This document shows positions 1 to 8,196 of a stretch of DNA of 43,155 nt, piece by piece (positions within the stretch are counted from its first letter, which is position 1; every line of letters starts with the position of its first letter). A program made the translations under genes and the position numbers. Source of the DNA: Flavobacteriaceae bacterium Ga0077528 (GTDB lineage Bacteria; Bacteroidota; Bacteroidia; Flavobacteriales; Flavobacteriaceae); contig LNDX01000021.1 in the NCBI GenBank assembly GCA_001464475.1, positions 1 to 43,155 on the forward strand, read 5' to 3'. The notes under the pieces are model-generated. The model was not told the origin of the DNA and ran no database searches. It saw only the letters and a program-made list of their open reading frames with translations.

Positions 1-93
1 TATAATAACAGAAAGGTAGATGATATGTTTGAAACCCTAGTTATAAATGCTATGAAAAGTCCTAAAATGGACAATATCCCAAATTCTTTATAA
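1..93 (+). CDS. 3' end of an unidentified gene
   Basis: Frame 1 is open from the first base to a TAA at 91-93 and gives about 30 residues ending in NIPNSL. The start lies outside the window. The stop meets the stop of the convergent methylase gene: TAA on the other strand is at 88-90, so the two coding regions overlap by six bases. The short charged and hydrophobic mixture looks like real protein, but nothing in it identifies a family. It could still be a chance open frame, since only 30 codons are visible. Confidence 0.45.
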   Translation, partial: YNNRKVDDMFETLVINAMKSPKMDNIPNSL

Positions 94-2985
94 TTCCGTT
101 AATTTATCTACAACATCACTTTCTAGTAAATGTATTTGGCGCAATTGACTTCCTAAATCTACTAAATCAATAAATTGACGTTGGTTTTTTGGATAAGGAA
201 CTCTTGGAAAATCTATCTTTAAAAACTCTTTGTATTTTTCTCTATATCTTGGCGAATGTAAAACCGCATAGATATAATCTAAAATATCAATTGGTGTTAA
301 AATATGCTCTTGCTCACTTTCAATCTTCTCTGGAGAAAATTTCATAAGCAAGTCTTTACATATTTTATAAACAATTTCCATGTTTAAATTGGGTGTACGA
401 ACTACCTCATCTAATAAACTTTGTTGGGTTGTTGTTTCAGGATAAATATAAAGAGGAAATACATTTGAATTGTCAAGTGAGGAGTTTATACTTTTGTCTG
501 TTATTTCGTTAGTGATAAAATAATTATGAGCAGTTTCATTCCTTCCTATTTTCACCAAGTTTAATGCGTAATTTTCAAGTTTAAAATTATTCATTACTTG
601 CCTTCTTGCTCTAAAAACTATATTGTCTTGAAAATAAATATATCTAATATCAAATGGTCTGTAGCTAACTTTTTCAATCAGATTTTCATTGAAAGAAGAA
701 ATTAATTGCCTTTGTTCTTGGATTTTCCATTGATAATTTTCTTTAAGATTATATTTGTTTTGAAATTCTATAGTACTTAAATTTTTGTCACAGAAATCTA
801 AAATTCTCTTTGAAAGTTCACTCTTTTCAAAATCAATTGCAAAATTATCTCTTGCACTTGTAATTCCCATGGATTGTATATTGAATAATCTTTCTATAGA
901 AAAACCATTTTCATATTCATTTTTTCCAATTTCTTTTTTATCCTTAAAAAAATAAAATGGCTTACTTGGGTTTAATTTATTAAATGAAATTGAATTTAGT
1001 TTATTTTCATTTAAAAAATCATATTTCAATTCTCTTTTTCCGAATAAATCATATTGAAAAACTTCTGCAAGATTATCAGCTTTTTTCTTGACTGTTTTTA
1101 CAAATAAATTCACAGAAACACCTTGCATAATGTCAAATACATTTTGGTCAACAGAGCCATCAGGTGATACTTCTTTTTTTGTAGAATTTCCATGTAAATC
1201 TATAGTGTAAATTTTATCAAAACTTTGTAATAAATGCCAACGCATTCCTCTAAAAGTAGGATTGTCCAAAAACCCATGAGGATTGATAAAAGCTAAAATT
1301 CCGCTTCCATTTTTATCAATAAAATGTTGTCCAAAACGCATGAATTTTACATAATCATCATTTAACCAATGCTTACGTTCTTTAAAATGTTCTCCATCAA
1401 CATATTTATAATCTTCTATTAAATCTGAAATCCATTTACCATTATTAGAAGAAATTCCACTATAAGGAGGATTTCCCATAACTACCATAACTGGCGCATC
1501 ACGTTTTATGGCATTGGCTTGGTCGGCTTCATCACTTAACCAGGAACTAAAAAGTGTTTGCGTATCAGGATGTGCTTCTTCTAAACTATTGGTCAAGAAA
1601 ATTCTAAAACGTTGGTCGTCGGTAGGTTTGTAACCTGTTTCAGTCAATAGCATATCCATTTTTAAATGTGCCATTGCGTAACTTGCCATTAATAACTCAA
1701 AACCATTTAATCTAGGAATTAAATCGTTGGTTACATATTTGCTCCAAATACCTTGTTGTCCTTCAAATTTTTTGTGAATGTGTTTTACAACTTCTGCTAA
1801 GAATGTTCCAGTTCCAGTTGCAGGATCTAAAATTTGAACTTTATGAACTTCAACATCGGTTTCAACTTCTTTTATTTTAGAGTTTGCACCTTTGCCTGTT
1901 TGAGTTACGGCTTTTTTCTTAATCTTAATTTTGCTTGTATCTGCCAAACCTTCTTTAAGTCCAAACTCGGTTTTTAAAATATCATCTACGGCACGAACAA
2001 TAAAATTAACTACTGGTTGTGGTGTGTACCAAACTCCTCTTGCTTTTCTCAAAGCTGGATTGTATTCGCCTAGAAAGGTTTCGTAAAAGTGAACTACTGG
2101 GTCTTCTTGTTTGGTACTTTTACCAAAGTTTTTCATAATCATTGCTACATCACTTGCAAGGAAAATTGAAACCAATTCATCTACAATCCAAACCAAACGA
2201 TTATCTAAATCATAACCTGCAATATCTTGAAAAAGCTTTCGTAAAAATGGATTACTTTTTGGAATTAATGAAGCAGCTTCTTCACGTGAAAAAGTTGGTA
2301 ATGTTGGGTCATGGTATCGTGCGGCAAACATTCCATAAGCAATAGTTTGAGCATAAATATCAGCAAATGATTTATTATCAATATCGTGAATCAACATTTG
2401 TTGAAACGATAACATTTGACTTTTAATACTTGAGCGTAAGCCTTGCAAGTCATCGTTATTCAATGATTTTTCTATAACATCAGCCATTAATTTGGCTTTT
2501 CCTGCCATCATTTGCGCCAATTTAGTAGGCGATTTAATGGTTTGAGATATAGTTTGAGCAAAATTCACAATAAGACTTGCAAACTGCTCAAAGTTTTCTT
2601 GCAATGGAACAATTGCGCCATTATCAATTTTGGCTATTGCTATTTTGGTAACAAACTCGCCATCTTTATAAAAATGAAAATCTAAATAGTCGGTAAAAAT
2701 TAGATTGGTTAATCCTGCTTTGTATCGGTCAAATTGTTCTTTTAAAGTTTTACTTGCAAGGTCAACACCAATATCTTTTGCTTCAATGTAACCAATAGGA
2801 ACATCCTTTCTAGTCAATACATAATCAGGTGCGCCACAATCAACTCTTGCAGGTTCATTGGTAACTAATACATCAGGTAAAATTGCCATTATAAGGTTTT
2901 GCAAGTCGCCACGATAAGAATGTTCTCTTGCGTTTCCTGTTTTGTATAAGGTGTCGATTTTGGTAATGTATTGTTGGATTGTCAT
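88..2985 (-). CDS. Single-chain type IIG/ISP-like restriction-modification enzyme (N6-adenine methylase)
   Basis: A 965-residue protein that probably both cuts and methylates DNA at adenine. Near the N terminus D54 and E68-A-K70 form a PD-(D/E)XK nuclease signature. The SAM-binding motif I (DPATGTGTFL) is at about residue 387, and the catalytic NPPY of gamma-class N6-adenine methylases is at about 505. The roughly 400 residues that follow probably hold target recognition, as in the LlaBIII-like C-terminal domain. The spacing leaves no room for the helicase block of classical type ISP enzymes, so the layout is nuclease, linker, methylase, specificity. It stands alone with no separate S or R gene. 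Such genes move often between strains, but no mobility gene is visible nearby. The class is secure; the exact type and recognition site cannot be read from sequence. Confidence 0.85.
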   Translation of the reverse strand: MTIQQYITKIDTLYKTGNAREHSYRGDLQNLIMAILPDVLVTNEPARVDCGAPDYVLTRKDVPIGYIEAKDIGVDLASKTLKEQFDRYKAGLTNLIFTDYLDFHFYKDGEFVTKIAIAKIDNGAIVPLQENFEQFASLIVNFAQTISQTIKSPTKLAQMMAGKAKLMADVIEKSLNNDDLQGLRSSIKSQMLSFQQMLIHDIDNKSFADIYAQTIAYGMFAARYHDPTLPTFSREEAASLIPKSNPFLRKLFQDIAGYDLDNRLVWIVDELVSIFLASDVAMIMKNFGKSTKQEDPVVHFYETFLGEYNPALRKARGVWYTPQPVVNFIVRAVDDILKTEFGLKEGLADTSKIKIKKKAVTQTGKGANSKIKEVETDVEVHKVQILDPATGTGTFLAEVVKHIHKKFEGQQGIWSKYVTNDLIPRLNGFELLMASYAMAHLKMDMLLTETGYKPTDDQRFRIFLTNSLEEAHPDTQTLFSSWLSDEADQANAIKRDAPVMVVMGNPPYSGISSNNGKWISDLIEDYKYVDGEHFKERKHWLNDDYVKFMRFGQHFIDKNGSGILAFINPHGFLDNPTFRGMRWHLLQSFDKIYTIDLHGNSTKKEVSPDGSVDQNVFDIMQGVSVNLFVKTVKKKADNLAEVFQYDLFGKRELKYDFLNENKLNSISFNKLNPSKPFYFFKDKKEIGKNEYENGFSIERLFNIQSMGITSARDNFAIDFEKSELSKRILDFCDKNLSTIEFQNKYNLKENYQWKIQEQRQLISSFNENLIEKVSYRPFDIRYIYFQDNIVFRARRQVMNNFKLENYALNLVKIGRNETAHNYFITNEITDKSINSSLDNSNVFPLYIYPETTTQQSLLDEVVRTPNLNMEIVYKICKDLLMKFSPEKIESEQEHILTPIDILDYIYAVLHSPRYREKYKEFLKIDFPRVPYPKNQRQFIDLVDLGSQLRQIHLLESDVVDKLTEL

Positions 2986-3037
2986 AGTATAAAGTAAAAA
3001 TCAAATATAGGATTTTTTTCATTAAGTTGATAAACCA

Positions 3038-3071
3038 AAAACCCCAATTCAACTAATTGAATTGGGGTTTT
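3038..3071 (-). terminator. Terminator of rpsO-pnp, possibly bidirectional
   Basis: Perfect 15-bp inverted repeat (AAAACCCCAATTCAA and its complement) with a CTAA loop, 20 bp after the pnp stop. Stem-end T runs exist on both strands. It lies upstream of the start of the methylase gene, so it mainly insulates that gene from pnp read-through. Confidence 0.8.
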
Positions 3072-3090
3072 CTAAAATATAAAAAGTAGA

Positions 3091-5241
3091 CTATTCCGCT
3101 TTTGGAGCGTCTTTTTTCTCTTCTCTTGGAGGTCTTGGTAAAAGTGCTTTTCTAGAAACTTTTTCTTTTCTAGTTTTAGGATCAACACCTAAATATTTCA
3201 CCATGAATACATCGCCCATATTGACTACGTCAGAAACATTTTCTGTTCTTTCCCAAGCTAATTCAGATACGTGTAATAAAACTTCATTTCCTGGAGCAGC
3301 TGTGTATTCAACAACAGCACCAAAATCTAACATTTTAATTACTTTCACTTCATAAGCTTCACCCATTGCTGGTTTGAAGATAATTGAGTCAATTTTAGCT
3401 AAAACTGCTGCAATTCCGTCAGGATCTGTTCCAAGTATTTCAACAACTCCTTGTTCGTCAACTTCGTTGATAACAATTGTAGTTCCAGTAGCTTTTTGTA
3501 ATTCTTGAATTACTTTTCCACCAGGTCCAATTAAAGCACCAATAAAGTTACCAGGAATTGTTCTTGTGATGATTTTTGGAGCGTGTTTTTTAACATCAGC
3601 TCTTGGTGTAGCAATAGTTTCTGTGATTTTTTCTAAAATATGCATACGTCCATCACGAGCTTGACCTAACGCTTGTTCCATAATGTCGTATCTCAATCCT
3701 TCAATTTTGATATCCATTTGGCAAGCAGTGATTCCGTCTTTTGTTCCAGTTACTTTAAAGTCCATATCTCCTAAATGATCTTCATCACCTAAAATATCAG
3801 AAAGAACTGCAAAATTTTGACCATCTGTAATTAATCCCATAGCAATTCCAGAAACTGGTTTTACCATTTGAACTCCAGCATCCATCAAAGCCATTGTTCC
3901 AGCACAAACTGTAGCCATAGAAGACGAACCGTTAGATTCTAATACTTCAGATACAATTCTAATGGTGTAAGGACAATCTGCAGGAATCATGTTTTTTAAA
4001 GCACGTTGTGCTAAGTTTCCGTGACCAACTTCTCTTCTTGAAGTTCCTCTTAAAGGTTTAGCTTCTCCAGTTGAAAATGGTGGGAAATTATAATGTAAGT
4101 AGAATTTTTCTTCTCCCTGTTCTGATGGTGAATCAATTTGGTTAGCTTCTCTAGATGTTCCTAAAGTAACTGTTGCCAAAGCTTGAGTTTCACCACGTGT
4201 AAATAATGATGAACCGTGAACAGAAGGTAAATAATCAGTTTCACACCAAATTGGTCTGATTTCTGTAGTTTTTCTTCCGTCAAGACGAATTCCTAATTCA
4301 AGAATTACGTTACGAACTGCTTCTTTATTAGTTTTATAGAAATATTTAGATACTAAATCTCCGTCAGCAGCTAATTCTTCTTCTGTAAATAAAGCTTTTA
4401 CTTCTTCTTTTACTTCAGCGAATGCAGCACTTCTTTCGTGTTTAGCCGAACCTACTTTTGCAATAGCATAGATTTTATCGTATGCTGCAGCTTTTACTTT
4501 TTTGTAGATTTCTTCATTTTCTTTTTCACCTTCGTAAGTACGGGTTTCTTTTTTGCCAAATGCTTCTTGTAAACGCAATTGAGCGTGAATTTGAACTTTG
4601 ATAGCTTCGTGAGCAAATTTAATTGCTTCAACCATTTCTGCTTCAGAGATTTCTTTCATTTCTCCTTCAACCATTGCAACAGAATCTAATGAAGCACCAA
4701 TCATCATGTCGATGTCAGATAATTCTAATTGAGCTCTACTTGGGTTGATTACAAATTTACCATCAACACGTGCAACACGTACTTCAGAAATTAAATTGTA
4801 AAAAGGAATGTCTGAAACCGCTAATGCTGCTGATGCTGCTAAACCTGCTAATGCATCTGGCATAACATTGTCGTCATGAGACATTAATTGAATCATCACC
4901 TGTGTTTCAGCATGATAATCGTCCGGGAAAAGCGGACGTAAAACACGGTCAACAAGACGCATTGTTAATACTTCACTGTCACTAGGACGAGCTTCTCTTT
5001 TGAAAAAACCACCTGGAAAACGTCCAGCTGCTGCAAATTTTTCACGGTAATCTACCGTAAGAGGTAAAAAGTCAACTGCTGGGTTTGAAGTTCTTGCTGA
5101 TACAGCTGTAGCTAAAAGCATACAGTCGCCACATCTTACAACAACCGAACCATCGGCTTGTTTTGCTAATTTACCTGTTTCGATTGTGATAGATCTTCCA
5201 TCACCTAAATCGATTGTTTCTTGGGTTACTTTTGGAATCAT
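3091..5241 (-). CDS. pnp: Polyribonucleotide nucleotidyltransferase (PNPase)
   Basis: 716 residues, the usual bacterial length. PNPase degrades RNA 3' to 5' by phosphorolysis and can add tails in reverse. The order is RNase PH domain 1, a helical linker, RNase PH domain 2, KH and S1. The KH loop [11 protein letters not shown] lies at about residue 570 and the S1 domain follows at about 625-695. A charged tail ([13 protein letters not shown]) ends the protein. The ATG at 5241 starts the standard [11 protein letters not shown] terminus. It lies downstream of rpsO, the conserved rpsO-pnp order, but a hairpin terminator separates the two. The leader contains a 14-bp tandem duplication. Confidence 0.97.
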   Translation of the reverse strand: MIPKVTQETIDLGDGRSITIETGKLAKQADGSVVVRCGDCMLLATAVSARTSNPAVDFLPLTVDYREKFAAAGRFPGGFFKREARPSDSEVLTMRLVDRVLRPLFPDDYHAETQVMIQLMSHDDNVMPDALAGLAASAALAVSDIPFYNLISEVRVARVDGKFVINPSRAQLELSDIDMMIGASLDSVAMVEGEMKEISEAEMVEAIKFAHEAIKVQIHAQLRLQEAFGKKETRTYEGEKENEEIYKKVKAAAYDKIYAIAKVGSAKHERSAAFAEVKEEVKALFTEEELAADGDLVSKYFYKTNKEAVRNVILELGIRLDGRKTTEIRPIWCETDYLPSVHGSSLFTRGETQALATVTLGTSREANQIDSPSEQGEEKFYLHYNFPPFSTGEAKPLRGTSRREVGHGNLAQRALKNMIPADCPYTIRIVSEVLESNGSSSMATVCAGTMALMDAGVQMVKPVSGIAMGLITDGQNFAVLSDILGDEDHLGDMDFKVTGTKDGITACQMDIKIEGLRYDIMEQALGQARDGRMHILEKITETIATPRADVKKHAPKIITRTIPGNFIGALIGPGGKVIQELQKATGTTIVINEVDEQGVVEILGTDPDGIAAVLAKIDSIIFKPAMGEAYEVKVIKMLDFGAVVEYTAAPGNEVLLHVSELAWERTENVSDVVNMGDVFMVKYLGVDPKTRKEKVSRKALLPRPPREEKKDAPKAE

Positions 5242-5273
5242 AAAATTTAATTCGTTTAAACTATTAGGTTAGT

Positions 5274-5301
5274 TGTGTTGTAGTTGTTGTGTAGTAGTTG
5301 T
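5274..5301 (-). repeat. 14-bp tandem duplication in the pnp leader
   Basis: Two 14-bp units, TGTGTTGTAGTTGT and TGTGTAGTAGTTGT (plus strand), differ at one base. They lie 33-60 bp upstream of the pnp ATG. On the coding strand this is a G-poor, CAA-rich and probably unstructured RNA segment. The period is twice seven, like the heptamer arrays elsewhere in this window. Confidence 0.6.
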
Positions 5302-5358
5302 CTGTAACCCAATGAAAAACCGAAACTTTTCTTATTTATATTCTTATAATTTATAAAA

Positions 5359-5387
5359 CAAAAAGAGGCGCGCAAGCACCTCTTTAA
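5359..5387 (-). terminator. Intrinsic terminator/attenuator between rpsO and pnp
   Basis: A 10-bp stem with one G-T wobble (5362-5371 with 5376-5385) and a GCAA/TTGC loop is followed on the minus strand by TTGTTTT. It starts about 10 bp after the rpsO stop. It could terminate most rpsO transcripts or act as a processing site before pnp. Confidence 0.75.
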
Positions 5388-5395
5388 GATATGTA

Positions 5396-5665
5396 TTATT
5401 TTCTAATACCTAATTCTTTAATAATCTCACGATATCTGTTGATATCTTTTTTCTTCAAGTAGTCTAGAAGACTTCTTCTTTTACCTACTAAAAGAACTAA
5501 CGAACGCTCAGTGTTGTAATCGTGACGATTTTTTTTCAAGTGCTCAGTTAAGTGAGAGATTCTAAATGTGAACAATGCGATTTGCCCTTCAGCAGATCCA
5601 GTGTTTTCAGCTTTTCCTCCGTGTTTAGCGAAGATTTCAGCTTTTGTTTCTTTACTTAAATACAT
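5396..5665 (-). CDS. rpsO: 30S ribosomal protein S15
   Basis: 89 residues, the full length of S15, which binds 16S rRNA early in small-subunit assembly. The typical central segment HLTEHLKKNRHDYNTERSL and the KRRSLLDYLKKKD segment are both present. It starts at the ATG at 5665, about 50 nt after a well-matched promoter. It is followed by a hairpin terminator and then pnp. In other bacteria S15 represses its own mRNA; no such structure was identified here. Confidence 0.97.
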   Translation of the reverse strand: MYLSKETKAEIFAKHGGKAENTGSAEGQIALFTFRISHLTEHLKKNRHDYNTERSLVLLVGKRRSLLDYLKKKDINRYREIIKELGIRK

Positions 5666-5722
5666 TCCAATATTATATTAAATGATTATTATGTATGAAA
5701 AAGGATTTTCCTAATTCGTGTG

Positions 5723-5752
5723 CAAAGATAAAATTAAATTTTAAAAATCCAA
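5723..5752 (-). promoter_or_regulatory. Bacteroidetes-type promoter of rpsO
   Basis: On the minus strand TTG (5752-5750), a 19-nt spacer and TATCTTTG (5730-5723) match the TTG / TAnnTTTG consensus exactly. Transcription should begin near 5717, giving a leader of about 50 nt. Confidence 0.75.
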
Positions 5753-5758
5753 TCTTTT

Positions 5759-5820
5759 AAATTCCAAATCCCAAAAAATAATCTCCCAGCATCTAACATC
5801 CAACATCTAGCATCAAACTT
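5759..5820 (-). repeat. Degenerate heptamer array abutting the GAF gene stop
   Basis: Clear 7-bp units CAGCATC, TAACATC, CAACATC, TAGCATC lie at 5787-5814. Weaker units extend on both sides and the array runs up to the stop codon at 5821-5823. On the coding strand the units read GATGTTA or GATGTTG. The same unit family occurs at 33141-33210. Confidence 0.75.
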
Positions 5821-6276
5821 TTAAAAAAGCTTTGCCACTTCAGTATTCACAAATTCTAAAAAGCGTTCGTCTTTTTCTGTAAATGGGTCAATTACATGAC
5901 TGTCAATGTCTATTTGTCCAATATTGTTTCCGTTTACAAATAACGGAACTACAATTTCAGACTTAACAGTAAAACTACAAGCAATATAATTATCTTGAGC
6001 TGCAACATCCGGAACTACAAAATTGGCATTCGATTCTGCTACTTGACCACATATTCCTTTTCCGAATGGAATTACAGCATGATCTGTTTCGGCACCAACA
6101 TAAGGTCCAAGATGTAAAGTTTTGTTCTCGTGATTGGCAAAGTAAAATCCAACCCAATTATAGTAATCAATATTATCTGATAAAAATTGGCAAAGGTTTT
6201 TAAGTTTTTCATCTCTATCAGCATTTTCACTTGACAGAATGCTAATCACTTCTGGTTTTAATTCATCAAATTTCAT
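5821..6276 (-). CDS. GAF-domain free methionine-R-sulfoxide reductase
   Basis: 151 residues forming a single GAF domain of the fRMsr type, which reduces free methionine-R-sulfoxide in the cytoplasm. Signature stretches are PFGKGICGQV, NYIACSF, SEIVVPLFVNG and IGQIDIDSH. C76 and C100 are 24 residues apart, as are C94 and C118 of the E. coli enzyme (recalled alignment). The third E. coli cysteine, C84, appears to be replaced by H66. A two-cysteine catalytic and resolving pair therefore remains. It is divergent from xrtF and its stop is followed directly by a heptamer array. Family assignment is strong; activity is inferred. Confidence 0.85.
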   Translation of the reverse strand: MKFDELKPEVISILSSENADRDEKLKNLCQFLSDNIDYYNWVGFYFANHENKTLHLGPYVGAETDHAVIPFGKGICGQVAESNANFVVPDVAAQDNYIACSFTVKSEIVVPLFVNGNNIGQIDIDSHVIDPFTEKDERFLEFVNTEVAKLF

Positions 6277-6291
6277 ATTCTATTTTTTTTG

Positions 6292-6299
6292 CAAAAGTA
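6292..6299 (-). promoter_or_regulatory. -7 box upstream of the GAF gene
   Basis: TACTTTTG on the minus strand is a perfect TAnnTTTG and lies 16 bp before the ATG. No good -33 TTG is found at the right distance, so the promoter is only half supported. The leader would be very short. Confidence 0.45.
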
Positions 6300-6347
6300 A
6301 CCAATGCAATTTCTTACTTTTACCTAAAATTTGTTAAAAATTATATT

Positions 6348-6905
6348 TTGAAAGAATACATTATTCAGTTTAAACCATTTTTAGTTTTCTTAACTAAGTT
6401 TTTGCTCTCCTATTTGGTATTGACGCTGCTGTATCAAAGTTATTTAAATCAATTTGATGAGAAGAATTTTGAAGTTGATAAAATCACAAAAATGGTTGCT
6501 AAGCAATCTCAAATGATGCTTTCAGTTTTTGATGATAACTCCTACACTATGCCCAATTTAAAAGAAGCAAGTGTAAAACTTTTTTATCATGATAAATGGG
6601 TTGCAAGAATCATCGAAGGTTGTAATGCAGTGAGTGTTGTAATTTTATTTATAAGTTTTATAATTGCATTTACTGGAAGATTAAAGCAAACTTTAGTTTT
6701 TGTATTAATAGGAACAATAATAATTCACCTGTTTAATGTGTTGCGAATTGCATTGCTTTGTATGGCAATATTTTATTTTCCAGAGTATGAGCATATTTTG
6801 CATGGTGTAATCTTTCCACTATTTATTTACGGAATTGTTTTTTTACTTTGGGTGATTTGGGTTAATAAATATTCTTCTTATGCTAAAATATCTATTAAAA
6901 AATAA
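6348..6905 (+). CDS. xrtF: Exosortase family protein XrtF
   Basis: 185 residues with several membrane segments. It is a cysteine transpeptidase or protease expected to process C-terminally anchored surface proteins at the inner membrane. The exosortase triad is visible: C92 in EGCNAVSV, R133 in NVLRIALL and H152 in HGVIFPLF. The start is a TTG at 6348. The next in-frame ATG lies some 50 codons on, after the first membrane helix, so TTG is preferred. The gene overlaps the next one by 26 bp. No protein fully contained in this window shows an obvious exosortase sorting tail, so its substrates must lie elsewhere. Confidence 0.9.
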   Translation: MKEYIIQFKPFLVFLTKFLLSYLVLTLLYQSYLNQFDEKNFEVDKITKMVAKQSQMMLSVFDDNSYTMPNLKEASVKLFYHDKWVARIIEGCNAVSVVILFISFIIAFTGRLKQTLVFVLIGTIIIHLFNVLRIALLCMAIFYFPEYEHILHGVIFPLFIYGIVFLLWVIWVNKYSSYAKISIKK

Positions 6906-7323
6906 GCTGAAGTTGTCGGCTGTTTTGTTTTTGATTATTCTTCTAATTGCCATTAGAGCATTTGAAGACACAATTTTTTATGATCCATTTTTAGATTATT
7001 TTAAATTGAATTATAATAATCTACCATTGCCTAAAATTGATGTAATAAAATTATTTTTTAGTTTAGGATTTAGATTTTATTTAAACTCCATTATTTCCTT
7101 AGGATTACTTCGATTGATTTTTAATGATGCAAAAATCATTAAGTTTTCCATTTTTCTGTATTCTATTTTGGGAATCATTTTAATGGTGAGTTTCTTTTTT
7201 GTTCTATTAAAATTTGGAGAAACTAACAAAATGAATCTTTTTTACATTAGAAGATTTATTATTCAACCTATTTTTATAATGCTCTTTATTCCAGCTTTTT
7301 ATTATCAGAAAAAAATGAAGTAG
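6880..7323 (+). CDS. Exosortase F-associated membrane protein
   Basis: 147 residues, mostly hydrophobic, with about four membrane helices. Polar stretches after the first helix include EDTIFYDPFLDYFK. Length, hydropathy and overlap with xrtF fit the small protein that accompanies exosortase F in Flavobacteria. The RRF..QP motif near the last helix resembles that family. Its role is unknown, but translational coupling through the 26-bp overlap suggests that it acts with XrtF in the membrane, perhaps as subunit or assembly factor. Confidence 0.8.
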   Translation: MLKYLLKNKLKLSAVLFLIILLIAIRAFEDTIFYDPFLDYFKLNYNNLPLPKIDVIKLFFSLGFRFYLNSIISLGLLRLIFNDAKIIKFSIFLYSILGIILMVSFFFVLLKFGETNKMNLFYIRRFIIQPIFIMLFIPAFYYQKKMK

Positions 7324-7363
7324 TTGTTATTTTTTGTACCTTTATGTAGGTAAATAATAAATA

Positions 7364-8194
7364 ATGAAAGTAATAAAACATTCTGGAGATGTCGTTGATT
7401 TTGAACCTGATAAACTTAAAAAATCTTTATTAAAATCAGGCGCAGATTCTTCGATTGTTAATGGTATTTTAAACGAAATAAAAGGCCAGATTTATGATGG
7501 GATTCCAACCAAACAAATCTATAAAATGGCTTTTGGATTGCTTAAGAAAGCATCTAATTCTCATGCAGCTCAGTATAATTTAAGACCTGCAATACAAATG
7601 CTAGGTCCGGCTGGATTTTTCTTTGAAAAGTATGTTGCTAGACTTTTTGCATTTGAGGATTATAAAACCATTACAAATCAAACTCTTCAAGGAAAATGTG
7701 TTTCCCATGAAATAGATGTTATTGTTAAAAAAAATGATGAAATCAGCATGATTGAATGTAAGTTTCATGCTGGAAGGGATGCGATTTCTGATGTAAAAGT
7801 TCCAATGTATATTCTGTCTAGATTTAACGATTTGAAAGATAGAAAACATTCTATTTTTACAAATAATGATAAAATTTCAAAATGTTGGCTAGTTACTAAC
7901 AATAGATTTAGCGCTGATGCAATTACTTTCGGAAATTGTTCGGGAATAAACATGTTGAGTTGGGATTTCCCAAAAAATGATAATTTACGATCAAAAATCG
8001 ATAACAAAAAACTATATCCTATAACTTGTTTGACAACACTTTCATTAGCAGAAAAAGACAAATTGTTGATTTTGGGGATTATTTTGGCAATAGATTTAAT
8101 TAATAATTCTGAGAGTTTAGAGCGAATAGGATTAAGTTCTAATAGAATAAAAAATGTTTTAAAAGAAGTCACAGAATTATGTAAATATTTATAA
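7364..8194 (+). CDS. ATP-cone domain fused to a PD-(D/E)XK (Mrr-like) nuclease
   Basis: 276 residues. Residues 1 to about 85 look like an ATP-cone, the nucleotide-sensing domain of NrdR and ribonucleotide reductases. Residues 85-205 carry a nuclease core: E88 in FFFEKYVARLF, D118 in HEIDVIV, and E131-C-K133 in MIECKFH. The strand after it, CWLVTNNRFS, and the segment ending in INMLSWD match Mrr/Holliday-resolvase-like folds. The C-terminal 60 residues are helical and may bind DNA. It is 40 bp after the XrtF partner and only 2 bp before the beta-CASP nuclease, so the last two are surely co-transcribed. The function is not established; a nucleotide-gated nuclease is an inference from domains. 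Confidence 0.8.
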   Translation: MKVIKHSGDVVDFEPDKLKKSLLKSGADSSIVNGILNEIKGQIYDGIPTKQIYKMAFGLLKKASNSHAAQYNLRPAIQMLGPAGFFFEKYVARLFAFEDYKTITNQTLQGKCVSHEIDVIVKKNDEISMIECKFHAGRDAISDVKVPMYILSRFNDLKDRKHSIFTNNDKISKCWLVTNNRFSADAITFGNCSGINMLSWDFPKNDNLRSKIDNKKLYPITCLTTLSLAEKDKLLILGIILAIDLINNSESLERIGLSSNRIKNVLKEVTELCKYL

Positions 8195-8196
8195 TT

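Noticed and set aside
2142..2345. Open frames antisense to the methylase, pnp, groEL, topA, gldM and adhesin genes
   Set aside because: They lie wholly inside well-supported genes on the other strand or frame and have no family signature; codon bias of the real gene explains them.
88..2985. Defence island around the restriction-modification gene
   Set aside because: No other defence, integrase or transposase gene is adjacent; its visible neighbour is the conserved rpsO-pnp pair.
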